Shown: positions 18,292 to 28,286 of the stretch, in pieces
How the letters are laid out: the number at the start of each line of letters is the position of its first letter
Position numbering within the stretch: the first letter of the stretch is position 1
Assembly (NCBI RefSeq): GCF_002201515.1
Contig: NZ_CP021421.1
Location: 434,001-498,000 of the forward strand
From: Muribaculum intestinale
GTDB taxonomy: Bacteria > Bacteroidota > Bacteroidia > Bacteroidales > Muribaculaceae
Reading direction: 5' to 3'
Length of the DNA stretch: 64,000 nt
Notes under the pieces: generated by a model
What the model was told of the DNA's origin: nothing
The model's input: the letters and a program-made list of their open reading frames with translations, nothing else
The model's database searches: none
Translations under genes and position numbers: made by a program

Positions 18292-18780
18292 ATGAAAAAG
18301 ACCGTCATCCTCACATGCATGCTCACGCTGCTCTTCCTCAATGGACACAGCGACGACACAACACGCAAAGGACCACTGCAACCACGTATCGCGGCACATC
18401 AGACGGCATCGACCGACACCATCATAATCGAAGGCAACCGCATATCGCCCGACAGCCTCACGATAACATCATACGACAAGCCGCTACGCTCCATGCGCGA
18501 GACATTTTTCGTGACCAACAACCATCGCAGCATGACAATGCTGTCGATAACATTGCAGTTCACATACCGACGCCACGACAACGGAGCCATGCTGCATTCG
18601 CGCACGGCCACCATAGCCGCAAATATACCTCCGGGCGAGACACGCCAGCTATATGTCACATCCTGGGACCGTCAATACAGCTATTATCATCACGCCACAC
18701 GCATCCGGCCACGCTCACCCAAGGCTGTGGCATACGATACCGACATTTCAGCCATCTCTGCGGCGTTCGGCCTCCGATAA
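18292..18780 (+). CDS. Small secreted protein of unknown function
   Basis: 162 residues from ATG 18292 with a signal peptide (KKTVILTCMLTLLFLNGHS). The mature domain contains an immunoglobulin-like run, including SMTMLSITLQFTYRR and ATIAANIPPGETRQLYVTSWD, as in proteins that bind or extend partners by beta strands. The open frame back to 18214 overlaps the preceding gene and lacks a signal peptide, so I rejected it. No named family recognised. Probably the last gene of the 16204-18780 unit. Confidence 0.7.
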   Translation: MKKTVILTCMLTLLFLNGHSDDTTRKGPLQPRIAAHQTASTDTIIIEGNRISPDSLTITSYDKPLRSMRETFFVTNNHRSMTMLSITLQFTYRRHDNGAMLHSRTATIAANIPPGETRQLYVTSWDRQYSYYHHATRIRPRSPKAVAYDTDISAISAAFGLR

Positions 18781-18866
18781 TTACAGTTATCAACACAAAT
18801 ACCCACTTATCAACATTTAACGCATTTTATACCATAGCATTTCCTAAGTAATCGATAGAAAAATAG

Positions 18867-18874
18867 TACCTTTG
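18867..18874 (+). promoter_or_regulatory. Probable -7 box for parAB
   Basis: TACCTTTG at 18867-18874, 40 bases before ATG 18914. The upstream TTTG element is not convincing. Confidence 0.55.
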
Positions 18875-18913
18875 CAGTAACCGGGAACGCTTCCGGCACT
18901 TCAATGCTATACT

Positions 18914-19717
18914 ATGGGTAAAATCATTGCTATTGCTAACCAGAAGGGGGGCGTGGGAAAGACCACGACTACCATCAATCTTGCCGCATCGCTTGCCAAC
19001 CAAGGCAAAAAGGTGCTCATTATCGACGCCGACCCCCAGGCCAACGCAACTTCAGGCTACGGCATAGATCCGAAGTCAATGTCATCCTCAATCTATGAAT
19101 GCCTGGTCGACGATTATCCTCTCGACGGCTCACAGACACCCACATGTGTCGAAGGGCTCGATTTGGTCGGATCTCGCATAGACCTTGCAGGAGCCGAGCT
19201 CGAACTGGTAGGTAAACCCCACCGCGAAAAAATACTCCTCAACGTGCTGCGCCCTGTGACCGAACGCTACGATTATATTCTCATCGACTGCTCGCCGTCT
19301 CTCGGCCTCATCACTGTCAACGCCCTTACGGCAGCCGACTCGGTAATCATACCCGTACAGGCCGAATACTTCGCCCTCGAGGGTATCAGCAAACTGCTCA
19401 ACACAATACGCATAATAAAGTCGAAGCTCAACCCGCAGCTGGAAATCGAAGGCTTCCTGCTTACCATGTACGACGCCCGCCTGCGCCTTGCCAACCAGAT
19501 TTATGAGGAACTCAAGGGACATTTCGGCGACATGGTATTTTCTACAGTAATCCCGCGCAACATACGCCTGAGCGAAGCGCCATCCCATGGCCTGCCGGCT
19601 CTGCTCTACGACCCTGAAAGCCGCGGAGCCACAAGCCACACAATGCTTGCAAAAGAGCTCATCGCCAAACACCGCAAGACACCGCAACGCAACACCGCCG
19701 AAGCTCTCGCCCAATAA
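18914..19717 (+). CDS. parA: Chromosome partitioning ATPase ParA (Soj)
   Basis: 267 residues, a deviant-Walker P-loop ATPase. Walker A is [16 protein letters not shown] (residues about 9-24), [13 protein letters not shown] supplies the A' Asp, and [15 protein letters not shown] is the switch II region. Length and absence of an N-terminal DNA-binding extension mark it as the chromosomal type. It dimerises with ATP on DNA and drives ParB-bound origin regions apart. parB begins 100 bases downstream. The gene order parA, parB, DUF5683, lytic transglycosylase is a recurring Bacteroidota arrangement. Confidence 0.95.
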   Translation: MGKIIAIANQKGGVGKTTTTINLAASLANQGKKVLIIDADPQANATSGYGIDPKSMSSSIYECLVDDYPLDGSQTPTCVEGLDLVGSRIDLAGAELELVGKPHREKILLNVLRPVTERYDYILIDCSPSLGLITVNALTAADSVIIPVQAEYFALEGISKLLNTIRIIKSKLNPQLEIEGFLLTMYDARLRLANQIYEELKGHFGDMVFSTVIPRNIRLSEAPSHGLPALLYDPESRGATSHTMLAKELIAKHRKTPQRNTAEALAQ

Positions 19718-19817
19718 CGGGCAAATCCGCCTCATCTCTGTACTCTCCCGCATTGACACTCTCCTGCAACATAGAATAATCCTTACTGCCTACCAAGCGT
19801 AGATAAAACCCAAACGG

Positions 19818-20714
19818 ATGCCACCGATACGCCGCAATGCCCTCGGCCGAGGGCTCGACTCACTGATTTCGATGGACGATGTGCCCGCACGCGGCTCATC
19901 GGCCATCAACGATATAGACGTAACCCTCATCTCCCCTAATCCCGACCAGCCGCGTACAACATTCGACGAAGCAGCCCTTGACGAACTTGCTGTATCCATA
20001 CGCGAACTGGGCATTATACAGCCGCTTTCACTACGAAAGACCGGCCCCGACGCATATCAGATTATTGCCGGAGAGCGCCGCTACCGAGCTGCAATCAAGG
20101 CAGGGCTGACATCAGTGCCCGCATATATACGCACGGCCAACGACAGCGAGCTCACCGAGATGGCGCTCATTGAGAATATCCAGCGCGAAGACCTCAACGC
20201 CATTGAAATCGCACTCACATTCAAGAAGCTCATCGACCAGTACCGACTGACCCAGGAACGACTCAGCGAACGCATCGGGAAAAAACGTGCCACGATAGCC
20301 AACTTCCTGCGACTGCTGAAACTTCCGGCTGAGGTGCAGCTCGGCCTGCGCGACAAGCGTGTCGACATGGGACACGCGCGCGCGTTGCTTTCGATAGAGA
20401 AACCGGCGCTGCAGCTGAAACTATACAACGAAATCCTGCGCCAAGGCCTGTCGGTACGCAAAGTGGAAGAACTCGCCAAGGCCTATCGCGAAGCCGACGA
20501 GGCCGGAGAAGAAGCCCCGGCAGCCAAAAAGGCCGACAACCGGACAAACGACTACGACATACTCAAGAAGCACCTCAGTGCCTCGTTCCGACGTCCCGTG
20601 CAGTTCACCTGCAACGCCAAAGGAAAGGGAAAAATCACATTCCCGTTTAAAAATGAGGATGAACTTGAGCAATTAATTGCTATCTTTGACACTATAAAGC
20701 ATTCCGAAGGCTGA
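19818..20714 (+). CDS. parB: Chromosome partitioning protein ParB (Spo0J)
   Basis: 298 residues. It begins MPPIRRNALGRGLDSLI, the usual ParB start. The ParB/Srx CTPase domain contains the PNPDQPRTTFD loop and the GERRYRAAIKAG motif, followed by ENIQREDLN. A helix-turn-helix (TQERLSERIGKKRATIANFLRLLKLP, about residues 146-171) recognises parS, and a short C-terminal dimerisation segment ends at 20714. No parS-like TGTTTCACGTGAAACA site was seen in this window, so parS must lie elsewhere. Confidence 0.95.
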   Translation: MPPIRRNALGRGLDSLISMDDVPARGSSAINDIDVTLISPNPDQPRTTFDEAALDELAVSIRELGIIQPLSLRKTGPDAYQIIAGERRYRAAIKAGLTSVPAYIRTANDSELTEMALIENIQREDLNAIEIALTFKKLIDQYRLTQERLSERIGKKRATIANFLRLLKLPAEVQLGLRDKRVDMGHARALLSIEKPALQLKLYNEILRQGLSVRKVEELAKAYREADEAGEEAPAAKKADNRTNDYDILKKHLSASFRRPVQFTCNAKGKGKITFPFKNEDELEQLIAIFDTIKHSEG

Positions 20715-20777
20715 CAGACGGTTGCGCTTCTTGCCGGAAATTAGCGCCTAACTACCTGTGTATGCTATAATTATGTG

Positions 20778-21695
20778 ATGAAAAGAAAGAAGACAGCACA
20801 GCATGGCATTTTCAAGGAAACGACAACGCCATTCACGATTTTTATCGTGATTCTGGCGCTGTTGACTCCCTTTAACATTTTTTCAGCTTCTTTATTTCAT
20901 CCCGGTATGGCAGATGACAGCACTTCAGTTATCTCAAGTCCGATTCTGCCGATATCCGACGTTGCCGAACACGAAATTCCCCTACCGGCCGACTCTGTCG
21001 CGGTCGACTACAAGGCATTTCCCGACAGCATACACCTCGAGCTTGACCGCAACATGCGCACCCTTGTAGAAGGCGACTCAATCGTGGAAGAAGGCGATTC
21101 GACAGCAATCATTCCGGAAGGTATGATTCCGGTAGACAACTGCACAAACTGTGCCACCGACAGCATATCCCCCGGATTCGACCCCGATTATATCGTGCGC
21201 GAGTTCAATCCCGACCCAAAACGCGCGGTATGGCTGTCGGCACTGTTTCCCGGCCTTGGGCAGCTCTACAACCGCAGATACTGGAAACTGCCGCTCGTAG
21301 TCGGCGGCTTCATGGGCCTTACCTACGGTCTGACATGGAACAACCGCATGCTTACCGACTACACCCAGGCATACCGCGATCTCATGGACAGCGACCCCAA
21401 TACTCGGTCGTACATGGATTTCTATCCACCCAACACCGACGAGTCGCAACTAAACAAAAGCTGGCTTGAAAAGACATTCAAGGCGCGAAAGGATTACTTC
21501 CGGCGCAACCGCGACCTCTGCATCATATCAATGATCGGACTCTATCTCGTGGCTATGGTCGACGCATATGTAGATGCGTCGCTCACCCACTTCGATATAT
21601 CGCCCGACCTCTCGGTCGACTTCTCTCCCGCCGTAATTCCCGACGCACGAGGCTCACGCCCCGGCATCGGACTTCTCTGGGCCGTGAATTTCTAA
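20778..21695 (+). CDS. DUF5683 family membrane protein
   Basis: About 305 residues. Residues about 17-36 form a hydrophobic segment (FTIFIVILALLTPFNIFSASL). A variable Ser/Asp-rich linker follows, then the conserved DUF5683 core WLSALFPGLGQLYNRRYWKLP with adjacent hydrophobic helices (LVVGGFMGLTYGLTW and CIISMIGLYLVAMVDAYVDASL). GTG at 20775 directly precedes ATG 20778; I chose ATG. The family is of unknown function and in Bacteroidota sits between parB and an MltD-like gene, as here, hinting at a link between chromosome segregation and envelope growth. Confidence 0.85.
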   Translation: MKRKKTAQHGIFKETTTPFTIFIVILALLTPFNIFSASLFHPGMADDSTSVISSPILPISDVAEHEIPLPADSVAVDYKAFPDSIHLELDRNMRTLVEGDSIVEEGDSTAIIPEGMIPVDNCTNCATDSISPGFDPDYIVREFNPDPKRAVWLSALFPGLGQLYNRRYWKLPLVVGGFMGLTYGLTWNNRMLTDYTQAYRDLMDSDPNTRSYMDFYPPNTDESQLNKSWLEKTFKARKDYFRRNRDLCIISMIGLYLVAMVDAYVDASLTHFDISPDLSVDFSPAVIPDARGSRPGIGLLWAVNF

Positions 21696-21796
21696 ACATA
21701 TATCCACCCACGAATATGTATTACGATTTTCCCGGACAATATCCACCCCATCCTCTCTCCCCCTCTCAACAACCACCTCAATCACTACCACGGACA

Positions 21797-23440
21797 ATGA
21801 AAAAAGTCATTTCATCCCTAATCATCGCTTGCGCAGCCATCACCGCATCGGCCGCGCCGTCGATATTGTCGCTGAAGCACTCCATTTCCGACAACTCAAT
21901 CACATATCCCGAGAGCTTCGAGACCGACACTCACAAGATGCTACAGAACTGGTATCTTCAGAACTATACCGTACTTAACACTAACTTCGACAAATCGCAG
22001 CCTCTCAACGCCACCGACGAGGTGTACATAAAGCGTCTGTCGGCACTCCCGACCACAATCGAAATGCCCTACAACCAGATTGTGCGCTCATATATAAATA
22101 TGTATACACAGCGCAAACGCGAGTTGGTCGAGGCCATGCTCGGCATGAGCCTGTACTATATGCCCATATTCGAGCAGGCACTGGAGCGCCACGGTGTTCC
22201 TCTGGAGCTACGCTATCTGCCTGTTATCGAGTCGGCCCTCAACCCCGACGCCGTATCCAAGGCAGGAGCCACGGGCCTGTGGCAATTCATGCTTCCGACA
22301 GCACGCGGACTCGGCATGGAAATCTCAACACTCGTCGACGAGCGCCGCGACCCACACGTGTCGTCGGAGGCTGCCGCCGTATATCTAAAGCAGCTATACA
22401 ATATGTACGGCGACTGGTCGCTCGCCATAGCGGCCTACAACTGCGGACCCGGCAATGTCAACAAAGCCCTGCGCCGTGCCGGAATAGAAGATAAAAAGGA
22501 TAAGGATTTCTGGAGCATATATTACTTTCTGCCACAGGAAACACGCGGATATGTGCCGGCATTCATTGCGGCCAACTACGTGATGACATACTACAACCTC
22601 CACGGAATATCTCCGGCCCTGGCAAAACGGCCTATAATAACCGATTCGGTTCATGTAAGCAAGCGCGTGAACTTCAACCAGATATCACAGGTGCTTAATA
22701 TCCCGGTGGAGGAGATACGAGTGCTCAACCCCCAATACCGCCACGACATAATACCCGGCGACATCAGGCCATACTCGCTGGTGCTCCCCTCAATGCAGGT
22801 ATACAGCTACATAATGAGCGAGGACAGCATAGCCGGACGCGACGCCACCCTCTACGCCCGGCGCTCGGTAGTAGAGCCGACTTCACTGGAAGAACTCGAG
22901 AACAACGGCGAGTTTACCACCAAACTCGTAGTAAAGACCCACAAGGTAAAACGCGGCGAAACCCTCTCCGGTATTGCAAAGAAGTATGGTGTGTCGGTAT
23001 CCGACATAAAGAAGTGGAACGGTATGCGCAAAAACAGCGTGCCACGCGGACGCAATCTGAAGATAAACACATATGAGCGGGTACGCATAGAGAAGCCGGC
23101 CTCTGACACCACATCCGAGGCAAACACCTCCGAAAGCCTCGCAGAAGCATCGTCCGACGCTGAAAAGGCTGTAACTGAGACTGTAGCCGCAGTGGCTTCC
23201 GACACGGCAAAAAAAGCCAAGAAGACTGCCGCTCCAGCCACTCAGACCAAACAGAAAAAGTCGACCTCAACGTCATCGACAAAAAGCAAAGGAGGGTTTA
23301 CCAACCACAAGGTGAAAAAGGGCGAAAGCCTTTACCGCATAGCCAAGGCGAAGGGCACCACTGTCGAGGCAATCCAGAAAGCCAACGGCATGTCGGGCTC
23401 GGCCATCCGCGAGGGACAGACCCTGAAGATTCCGCGCTGA
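21797..23440 (+). CDS. MltD-like lytic transglycosylase with two LysM domains
   Basis: 547 residues from ATG 21797 (KKVISSLIIACAAITASAA signal). The SLT domain has catalytic Glu145 in PVIESALNPDAVSKAGATG, then GLWQFMLPTARGLGM and the AAYNCGPGNV motif. Two LysM modules bind glycan: about residues 380-425 (HKVKRGETLSGIAKKYGV) and about 502-545 (HKVKKGESLYRIAKAKG). They are joined by a Ser/Thr/Ala/Lys-rich linker. It cleaves peptidoglycan between MurNAc and GlcNAc to form 1,6-anhydro ends in the periplasm. The frame opens earlier at 21716, but that extension is Pro-rich and hides the signal peptide. Confidence 0.92.
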   Translation: MKKVISSLIIACAAITASAAPSILSLKHSISDNSITYPESFETDTHKMLQNWYLQNYTVLNTNFDKSQPLNATDEVYIKRLSALPTTIEMPYNQIVRSYINMYTQRKRELVEAMLGMSLYYMPIFEQALERHGVPLELRYLPVIESALNPDAVSKAGATGLWQFMLPTARGLGMEISTLVDERRDPHVSSEAAAVYLKQLYNMYGDWSLAIAAYNCGPGNVNKALRRAGIEDKKDKDFWSIYYFLPQETRGYVPAFIAANYVMTYYNLHGISPALAKRPIITDSVHVSKRVNFNQISQVLNIPVEEIRVLNPQYRHDIIPGDIRPYSLVLPSMQVYSYIMSEDSIAGRDATLYARRSVVEPTSLEELENNGEFTTKLVVKTHKVKRGETLSGIAKKYGVSVSDIKKWNGMRKNSVPRGRNLKINTYERVRIEKPASDTTSEANTSESLAEASSDAEKAVTETVAAVASDTAKKAKKTAAPATQTKQKKSTSTSSTKSKGGFTNHKVKKGESLYRIAKAKGTTVEAIQKANGMSGSAIREGQTLKIPR

Positions 23441-23473
23441 TTGCCGTCAGGCCATACCTGCTGCTGCATATCT

Positions 23474-23514
23474 CATGGCGCCTGTTCCCCCTTATCCGGG
23501 AATATGGCGCCATG
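23474..23514. terminator. Hairpin between transglycosylase and protease genes
   Basis: CATGGCGCC (23474-23482) pairs with GGCGCCATG (23506-23514), and inner GTTCCC pairs with GGGAA. No T-run follows; it may be a Bacteroidota-type terminator or an RNA-stabilising hairpin. Confidence 0.55.
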
Positions 23515-23570
23515 TGCGTATCACCCGCCAACATAGAAATACGAATAATCAATATATAAACAATAGACCA

Positions 23571-26500
23571 ATGTCACGATTTCTGTTAACACTGTCACTG
23601 TCGGCTGTGGCACTTACCGCATCGGCCGTGACTCCGTTGTGGCTTCGCGATGCCGCGATATCTCCCGACGGCTCCCGTATCGCCTTTACATACAAAGGCG
23701 ATATATTTACAGTACCGACCGGAGGCGGCAATGCCACACGACTCACAACTCTCGACTCACATGAGGCATCACCTATATGGTCGCCCGACGGAAGCAAGAT
23801 AGCCTTTGCCAGCGACCGCGAGGGTAGCTTCGATATATTTGTAATGGACAGTACCGGGGGCACTCCATTGCGCCTCACACGCAATTCGGCCAAGGAAGTG
23901 CCAGTAGCCTTCACCCCCGACGGGAAATATGTGATTTTCTCGGCCGCTATCCAGGATCCCGCCGAAAGCGCGCTATTTCCGACAGCCCGTCTTGGCGAGG
24001 TATACAAAGTGGCGGTAGACGGCGGCCGCACCACACGCATGCTCGCCACCCCCGCCGAGACAATGAGCTGGTCGCCCGACGGAAAGTGGTTGCTGTATCA
24101 GGACCGCAAAGGGATGGAGGACATCTGGCGCAAGCATCATACGTCATCGGTGACACGCGACGTATGGCGCTACGATGTGGCTACAGGAAAGCATACCAAC
24201 CTTACATCACGCGGAGGAGAGGACTTGAATCCTGTAGTATCGCCCGACGGCACAACCGCATACTTCATAAGCGAACGCAATGGCGACAAGTCGCTCAACG
24301 TATGGTCATTTCCCGTAGGCAATCCGTCGAAAGTAAGCAGAATCACAGACTTTACCACCCATCCGGTAAGATTTCTTTCCATCGCCGGCAACGGCACGCT
24401 TGCCTTTACATACGACGGTGAGCTCTATACGATGCGTCCCGGCGCATCTGCGACAAAGGTGGCCGTCGATGTGGTGATTGACGAAGAGATACCCGACTAC
24501 AAGACCTCGGTACGCTCGTCGGCAGGAGCAAAGGTGTCGCCCGACGGCAAGCAGGTGGCATTCGTCGACCGCGGAGAAGTATTTGTGACATCTGTCGAAT
24601 ATCCCACTACCCGACAGATTACACACACACCACAGGGAGAGGGGCTGATAACATGGAACACCGACAACCGCTCGATGGTCTATGTAAGCGAGCGCGACGG
24701 ACACTATGCTCTCTACGAAGCCTCCGTAGGTCGTAAGGATGATCTCAACTTTCCCAACGCGACTACCATCGACGAACGTCCGCTATTCAGCGACAACATC
24801 GAGCGCACATATCCGCAGTATTCGCCCGACGGCAAGAGCCTTGCATTTATTGAGGACCGTAACAAGCTGATGGTAATGGATGTGGCCACCGGAAAGGTGC
24901 GCCGGCTTACCGACGGTTCGGCAAATCCGGAACGCGACGGAGGATTCTACTATGTATGGTCGCCCGACAGCCGATGGATTGCGTTCGAGCTCACCGGCAA
25001 CGGCCATGAGCCATATGCCGATGTAGCCATCGTAAATACCGAGGGCACCCCAAAAGTAACCAACATCACCCGCTCATCGTACTTCGACACACATCCCCGA
25101 TGGGCTCTCGACGGTAATGCCATCGCATTCGGCTCCGACCGCTACGGAATGCGCAGCCACGCAAGCTGGGGCTCGCAGGAAGATGTGATGCTCGTGTTCC
25201 TCAACCAGGACGCCTACGACAAATACCGTCTGTCGAAGGAGGACTACGAACTGCGCAAGGAACTCGAAAAGCAGCAGAAAGAAGACAAGGACAAGGCAGA
25301 AAAAGCAGCCGCCGGAAAGAAAAAAGGGAAGGATAAGAAGAAAAAGGACGATAAGAACGATGACGATGACGCCAAGGCCGACAAGAAGACAATCAATGTC
25401 GAGTTCGACGGTCTGCGCGACCGAATGGTACGCGTCACCCCCATGTCATCGTCGCTGGGCGACTTCATCGTCACCGACGATGGCGAGACTCTATACTTCT
25501 TCGCCGAATTCGACGACGGGTACGACCTCTGGAAAACCGACCTGCGAAAACACGAAACATCAATGGTCAAGAAACTCGGCTACCGTCACCGCTCAATACA
25601 GACCGACAAGGATGGCAACACCTTGTACCTGCTCGGCTCCGACGGCCTCGGCAAAATGAGCGTGTCCTCGGAGACAATAAAGCCCATCAAATATTCGGCC
25701 ACAATGAAAATCGACCCCAAGGCCGAACGCGAATACATGTTCAACTATGTAAAGCAGGAGGAAGCAGCTCGCTTCTACGAGAAAAACATGCACGGTGTCG
25801 ACTGGGAAGCCATGACCGAAGCCTACCGTAAGTTCCTGCCCCATATCAACAACAACTACGACTTCGCCGATCTCCTGTCGGAACTGCTCGGCGAGCTTAA
25901 CGTGTCGCATACCGGCGGCCGCTACTATCCCTCGGCATCCGGCGAGCGTACGGCCTCTCTCGGACTGTTCTTTGACTGGGACTACTATGGCGACGGTCTG
26001 CGAGTGGCCGAAGTCATCGAGGGAGGTCCGTTTGACCATGCCAACACCGTAATAAAAAAAGGCACCATTATTGAAAAAATCAACGGTGTGGCTCTCAACG
26101 ATTCTACCGACTACACATCGTTGCTTGCCGACATCGCCGGCAAGAAGACACTTGTCACACTGTACAACGGAAATGGCAACAGTGTGGACGAAGTAGTGCT
26201 CCCCATCACACAGGGGCGTCTCAACGACCTACTCTACCGCCGCTGGGTAAAGCAGCGCGAGGCTGACACCGAGCGTATGTCGGGCGGACGTCTGGGATAC
26301 GTGCACCTACGCTCGATGGACGACGCCAGCTTCCGTCGTATCTACACCGACCTGCTCGGAAAATATGTGGACAAGGAGGGGATTGTAATCGATACCCGAT
26401 GGAACGGCGGAGGCCGTCTCCACGAGGATATAGAAATGCTCTTCAGCGGCGATAAATACCTGACACAGGTAATTCGAGGCACTGATGTGTGCGACATGCC

Positions 26501-26852
26501 CTCGCGCCGATGGAACAAACCCAGCATCATGGTCCAATGTGAGGCCAACTACAGCAACGCCCACGGCACACCGTGGGTATACAAGCACAAAGGCATGGGC
26601 AAACTCGTAGGCATGCCGGTGCCCGGCACCATGACTTCCGTAAACTGGGAGACACTTCAGGACCCGTCGCTCATATTCGGCATTCCGGTAATAGGATATC
26701 GTACTGCCGAAGGCAACTATCTGGAAAACTCTCAGCTCGAACCGGACATAAAGGTTGCCAACGACCCCGCTACTGTAGTGAAAGGCGTAGACACCCAGCT
26801 TCAGACTGCCGTCGAAGAACTTTTGCGCCAGATTGACTCCACCCGTCAATAG
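23571..26852 (+). CDS. Tricorn-like S41 family protease
   Basis: 1093 residues with a signal peptide (FLLTLSLSAVALTASA). An N-terminal beta-propeller region of WD40-like PD40 blades repeats the SPDGxxIAF motif (ISPDGSRIAF, WSPDGSKIAF, YSPDGKSLAF). A lysine/aspartate-rich insert follows (near 25255-25395, residues about 562-608), then a tricorn C1/PDZ region (RVAEVIEGGPFDHANTVIKKGTIIEKING) and the S41 catalytic part: VIDTRWNGGG, the nucleophile Ser in CEANYSNAHGTPW, and MTSVNWETL. Such enzymes degrade peptides; with a signal peptide this one acts in the periplasm. The start at 23571 is preferred to 23475 because of the signal peptide. Confidence 0.9.
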   Translation: MSRFLLTLSLSAVALTASAVTPLWLRDAAISPDGSRIAFTYKGDIFTVPTGGGNATRLTTLDSHEASPIWSPDGSKIAFASDREGSFDIFVMDSTGGTPLRLTRNSAKEVPVAFTPDGKYVIFSAAIQDPAESALFPTARLGEVYKVAVDGGRTTRMLATPAETMSWSPDGKWLLYQDRKGMEDIWRKHHTSSVTRDVWRYDVATGKHTNLTSRGGEDLNPVVSPDGTTAYFISERNGDKSLNVWSFPVGNPSKVSRITDFTTHPVRFLSIAGNGTLAFTYDGELYTMRPGASATKVAVDVVIDEEIPDYKTSVRSSAGAKVSPDGKQVAFVDRGEVFVTSVEYPTTRQITHTPQGEGLITWNTDNRSMVYVSERDGHYALYEASVGRKDDLNFPNATTIDERPLFSDNIERTYPQYSPDGKSLAFIEDRNKLMVMDVATGKVRRLTDGSANPERDGGFYYVWSPDSRWIAFELTGNGHEPYADVAIVNTEGTPKVTNITRSSYFDTHPRWALDGNAIAFGSDRYGMRSHASWGSQEDVMLVFLNQDAYDKYRLSKEDYELRKELEKQQKEDKDKAEKAAAGKKKGKDKKKKDDKNDDDDAKADKKTINVEFDGLRDRMVRVTPMSSSLGDFIVTDDGETLYFFAEFDDGYDLWKTDLRKHETSMVKKLGYRHRSIQTDKDGNTLYLLGSDGLGKMSVSSETIKPIKYSATMKIDPKAEREYMFNYVKQEEAARFYEKNMHGVDWEAMTEAYRKFLPHINNNYDFADLLSELLGELNVSHTGGRYYPSASGERTASLGLFFDWDYYGDGLRVAEVIEGGPFDHANTVIKKGTIIEKINGVALNDSTDYTSLLADIAGKKTLVTLYNGNGNSVDEVVLPITQGRLNDLLYRRWVKQREADTERMSGGRLGYVHLRSMDDASFRRIYTDLLGKYVDKEGIVIDTRWNGGGRLHEDIEMLFSGDKYLTQVIRGTDVCDMPSRRWNKPSIMVQCEANYSNAHGTPWVYKHKGMGKLVGMPVPGTMTSVNWETLQDPSLIFGIPVIGYRTAEGNYLENSQLEPDIKVANDPATVVKGVDTQLQTAVEELLRQIDSTRQ

Positions 26853-26875
26853 CATATAATCCATCTAACAAATAT

Positions 26876-26921
26876 TACCATGCGCCCGGCTTTACTTTCA
26901 TCAGAAGCCGGGCGCATGGTA
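26876..26921. terminator. Hairpin terminator after the tricorn-like protease
   Basis: A perfect 17-bp inverted repeat (26876-26892 with 26905-26921, core GCGCCCGGCTT) begins 23 bases after the stop. Confidence 0.75.
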
Positions 26922-27302
26922 TATCTGTCAGGACACGGGATACATGACAATCCCCACACTGGTAAAACACCATCCATACTCCGGAAAATTCCATATCGGA
27001 AGTGCGACAAAGCATCCGCACATATTACAATACCGTAACACATCAATCACAATACTACACCATTCCCACAACAGTTATATTACACAAAAGAACGACAATT
27101 GTTGTCACACAAAATCAAGCCACAGGTACAATTAACTAAATTTTAAGTTAACAAATAGTATATTTAACTGATTTGTACAACAATTGTAATTCAATTGACA
27201 CCTACGCGCAAATCCACAAAATACTCAATACCTTAATTTTAAGCATTATATCAATCTGCAAATGTTAAAAATCAAATTAAGCAAATTTTTCTTTCAAAAC
27301 AT
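26922..27302. other. AT-rich gap without a supported gene
   Basis: 380 bases of very AT-rich sequence. It has short frames only (26944-27135 encodes no recognisable protein) and no tRNA-like fold. It precedes the sigma-factor promoter and may hold upstream control elements. Confidence 0.5.
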
Positions 27303-27333
27303 ATTGTCAGTTCAGAAATTATATCTACATTTG
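27303..27333 (+). promoter_or_regulatory. Promoter for the sigma factor gene
   Basis: ATTG (27303-27306), 19 bases, TACATTTG (27326-27333): a near-consensus pair. The leader to ATG 27420 is about 80 bases. Confidence 0.6.
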
Positions 27334-27419
27334 CATCGTAATCATTCTGTAACACATCTGTGAAGCGAATGACACCATCCAAACAAACAAAAAAAGTCAC
27401 ACACAAAAAATACTTAGTT

Positions 27420-27923
27420 ATGGGTTCGTCTAATTTCCAAACCAAACTCTTAGGTCTCCAGAAAAATCTTCTGAACTTTGCCTATATCCTAACGGCAAAC
27501 CGCGATGACGCTTATGATCTCCTTCAGGACACCACCCTCAAGGCTCTCGACAATCAGGACAAATATGTCGACAATGTCAACTTCAAGGGCTGGGTGTTCA
27601 CAATCATGCGCAACATCTTTATCAACAATTACCGAAAGGTAGTACGCTCGGCCACAATAATCGACCAGACCGAGGATCTCTATCACCTGAACCTCCCGCA
27701 GGATTCCGGATTTGAGACTCCCGAAGGATCGGTTGCAGCCAAAGAAATAACAGAAGCCATCAATGCGTTTTCCGACGATTACCGCATCCCCTTCTCTATG
27801 CATGTAGCAGGCTACAAATACAACGAGATTGCCGAGAAGATGAATCTTCCGCTCGGCACCGTAAAGAGCCGCATATTCTTCGCCCGCCAGCGCCTACAGC
27901 AGACACTGAAGGACTATCGTTAA
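27420..27923 (+). CDS. ECF-type RNA polymerase sigma factor
   Basis: 167 residues from ATG 27420 (MGSSNFQTKLLGL). Region 2 holds NFAYILTANRDDAYDLLQDTTLKAL and FKGWVFTIMRNIFINNYRK, which bind core polymerase and the -10 element. Region 4 holds YKYNEIAEKMNLPLGTVKSRIFFARQRL, a helix-turn-helix. The frame is open to 27360, giving a Lys-rich extension, but the shorter start matches the usual ECF length. No anti-sigma gene is adjacent, and a good intrinsic terminator follows, so it is monocistronic. Very similar short orphan sigma factors are widespread in Bacteroidales. Confidence 0.9.
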   Translation: MGSSNFQTKLLGLQKNLLNFAYILTANRDDAYDLLQDTTLKALDNQDKYVDNVNFKGWVFTIMRNIFINNYRKVVRSATIIDQTEDLYHLNLPQDSGFETPEGSVAAKEITEAINAFSDDYRIPFSMHVAGYKYNEIAEKMNLPLGTVKSRIFFARQRLQQTLKDYR

Positions 27924-28082
27924 GATTGTGCCATAGGCCAATCACCCACGCTGAAAGGCGATCTCGACACCTATGACTTTTTTTACAGTTCCTCGCTCCT
28001 CTAATCGGAAGTTAAGCCAAAACCGACTCAAATCTTGCTCTAAAGTAGAATACTACAACTGAAACATATGATTGACACACAC

Positions 28083-28111
28083 AAGACGCCCTTATGGGGC
28101 GTCTTTCTTTT
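28083..28111 (+). terminator. Intrinsic terminator of the sigma factor gene
   Basis: AAGACGCCC (28083-28091) pairs with GGGCGTCTT (28097-28105) around a 5-base loop, followed by TCTTTT. It lies 160 bases after the stop; the bases between show no gene. Confidence 0.85.
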
Positions 28112-28233
28112 GAACAATGACCAACTCCGCCTTCATTGTCAATAATAGTCCGGCCGTAACCCGACATCCAGCAACGCGGGATTACAACATACTGCACGGC
28201 ACTGACGATTCCCTGCCCTTCTTATACATACGA

Positions 28234-28265
28234 AAGGCTCCGACACACATTAATGCCGGAGCCTT
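28234..28265 (-). terminator. Hairpin terminator of the outer-membrane barrel gene
   Basis: AAGGCTCCG (28234-28242) pairs with CGGAGCCTT (28257-28265); outer bases ATACGA/TCGTAT extend the stem. It lies 22 bases past the stop of the minus-strand gene. Confidence 0.65.
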
Positions 28266-28286
28266 CTCGTATTGAGAATGATTCAC

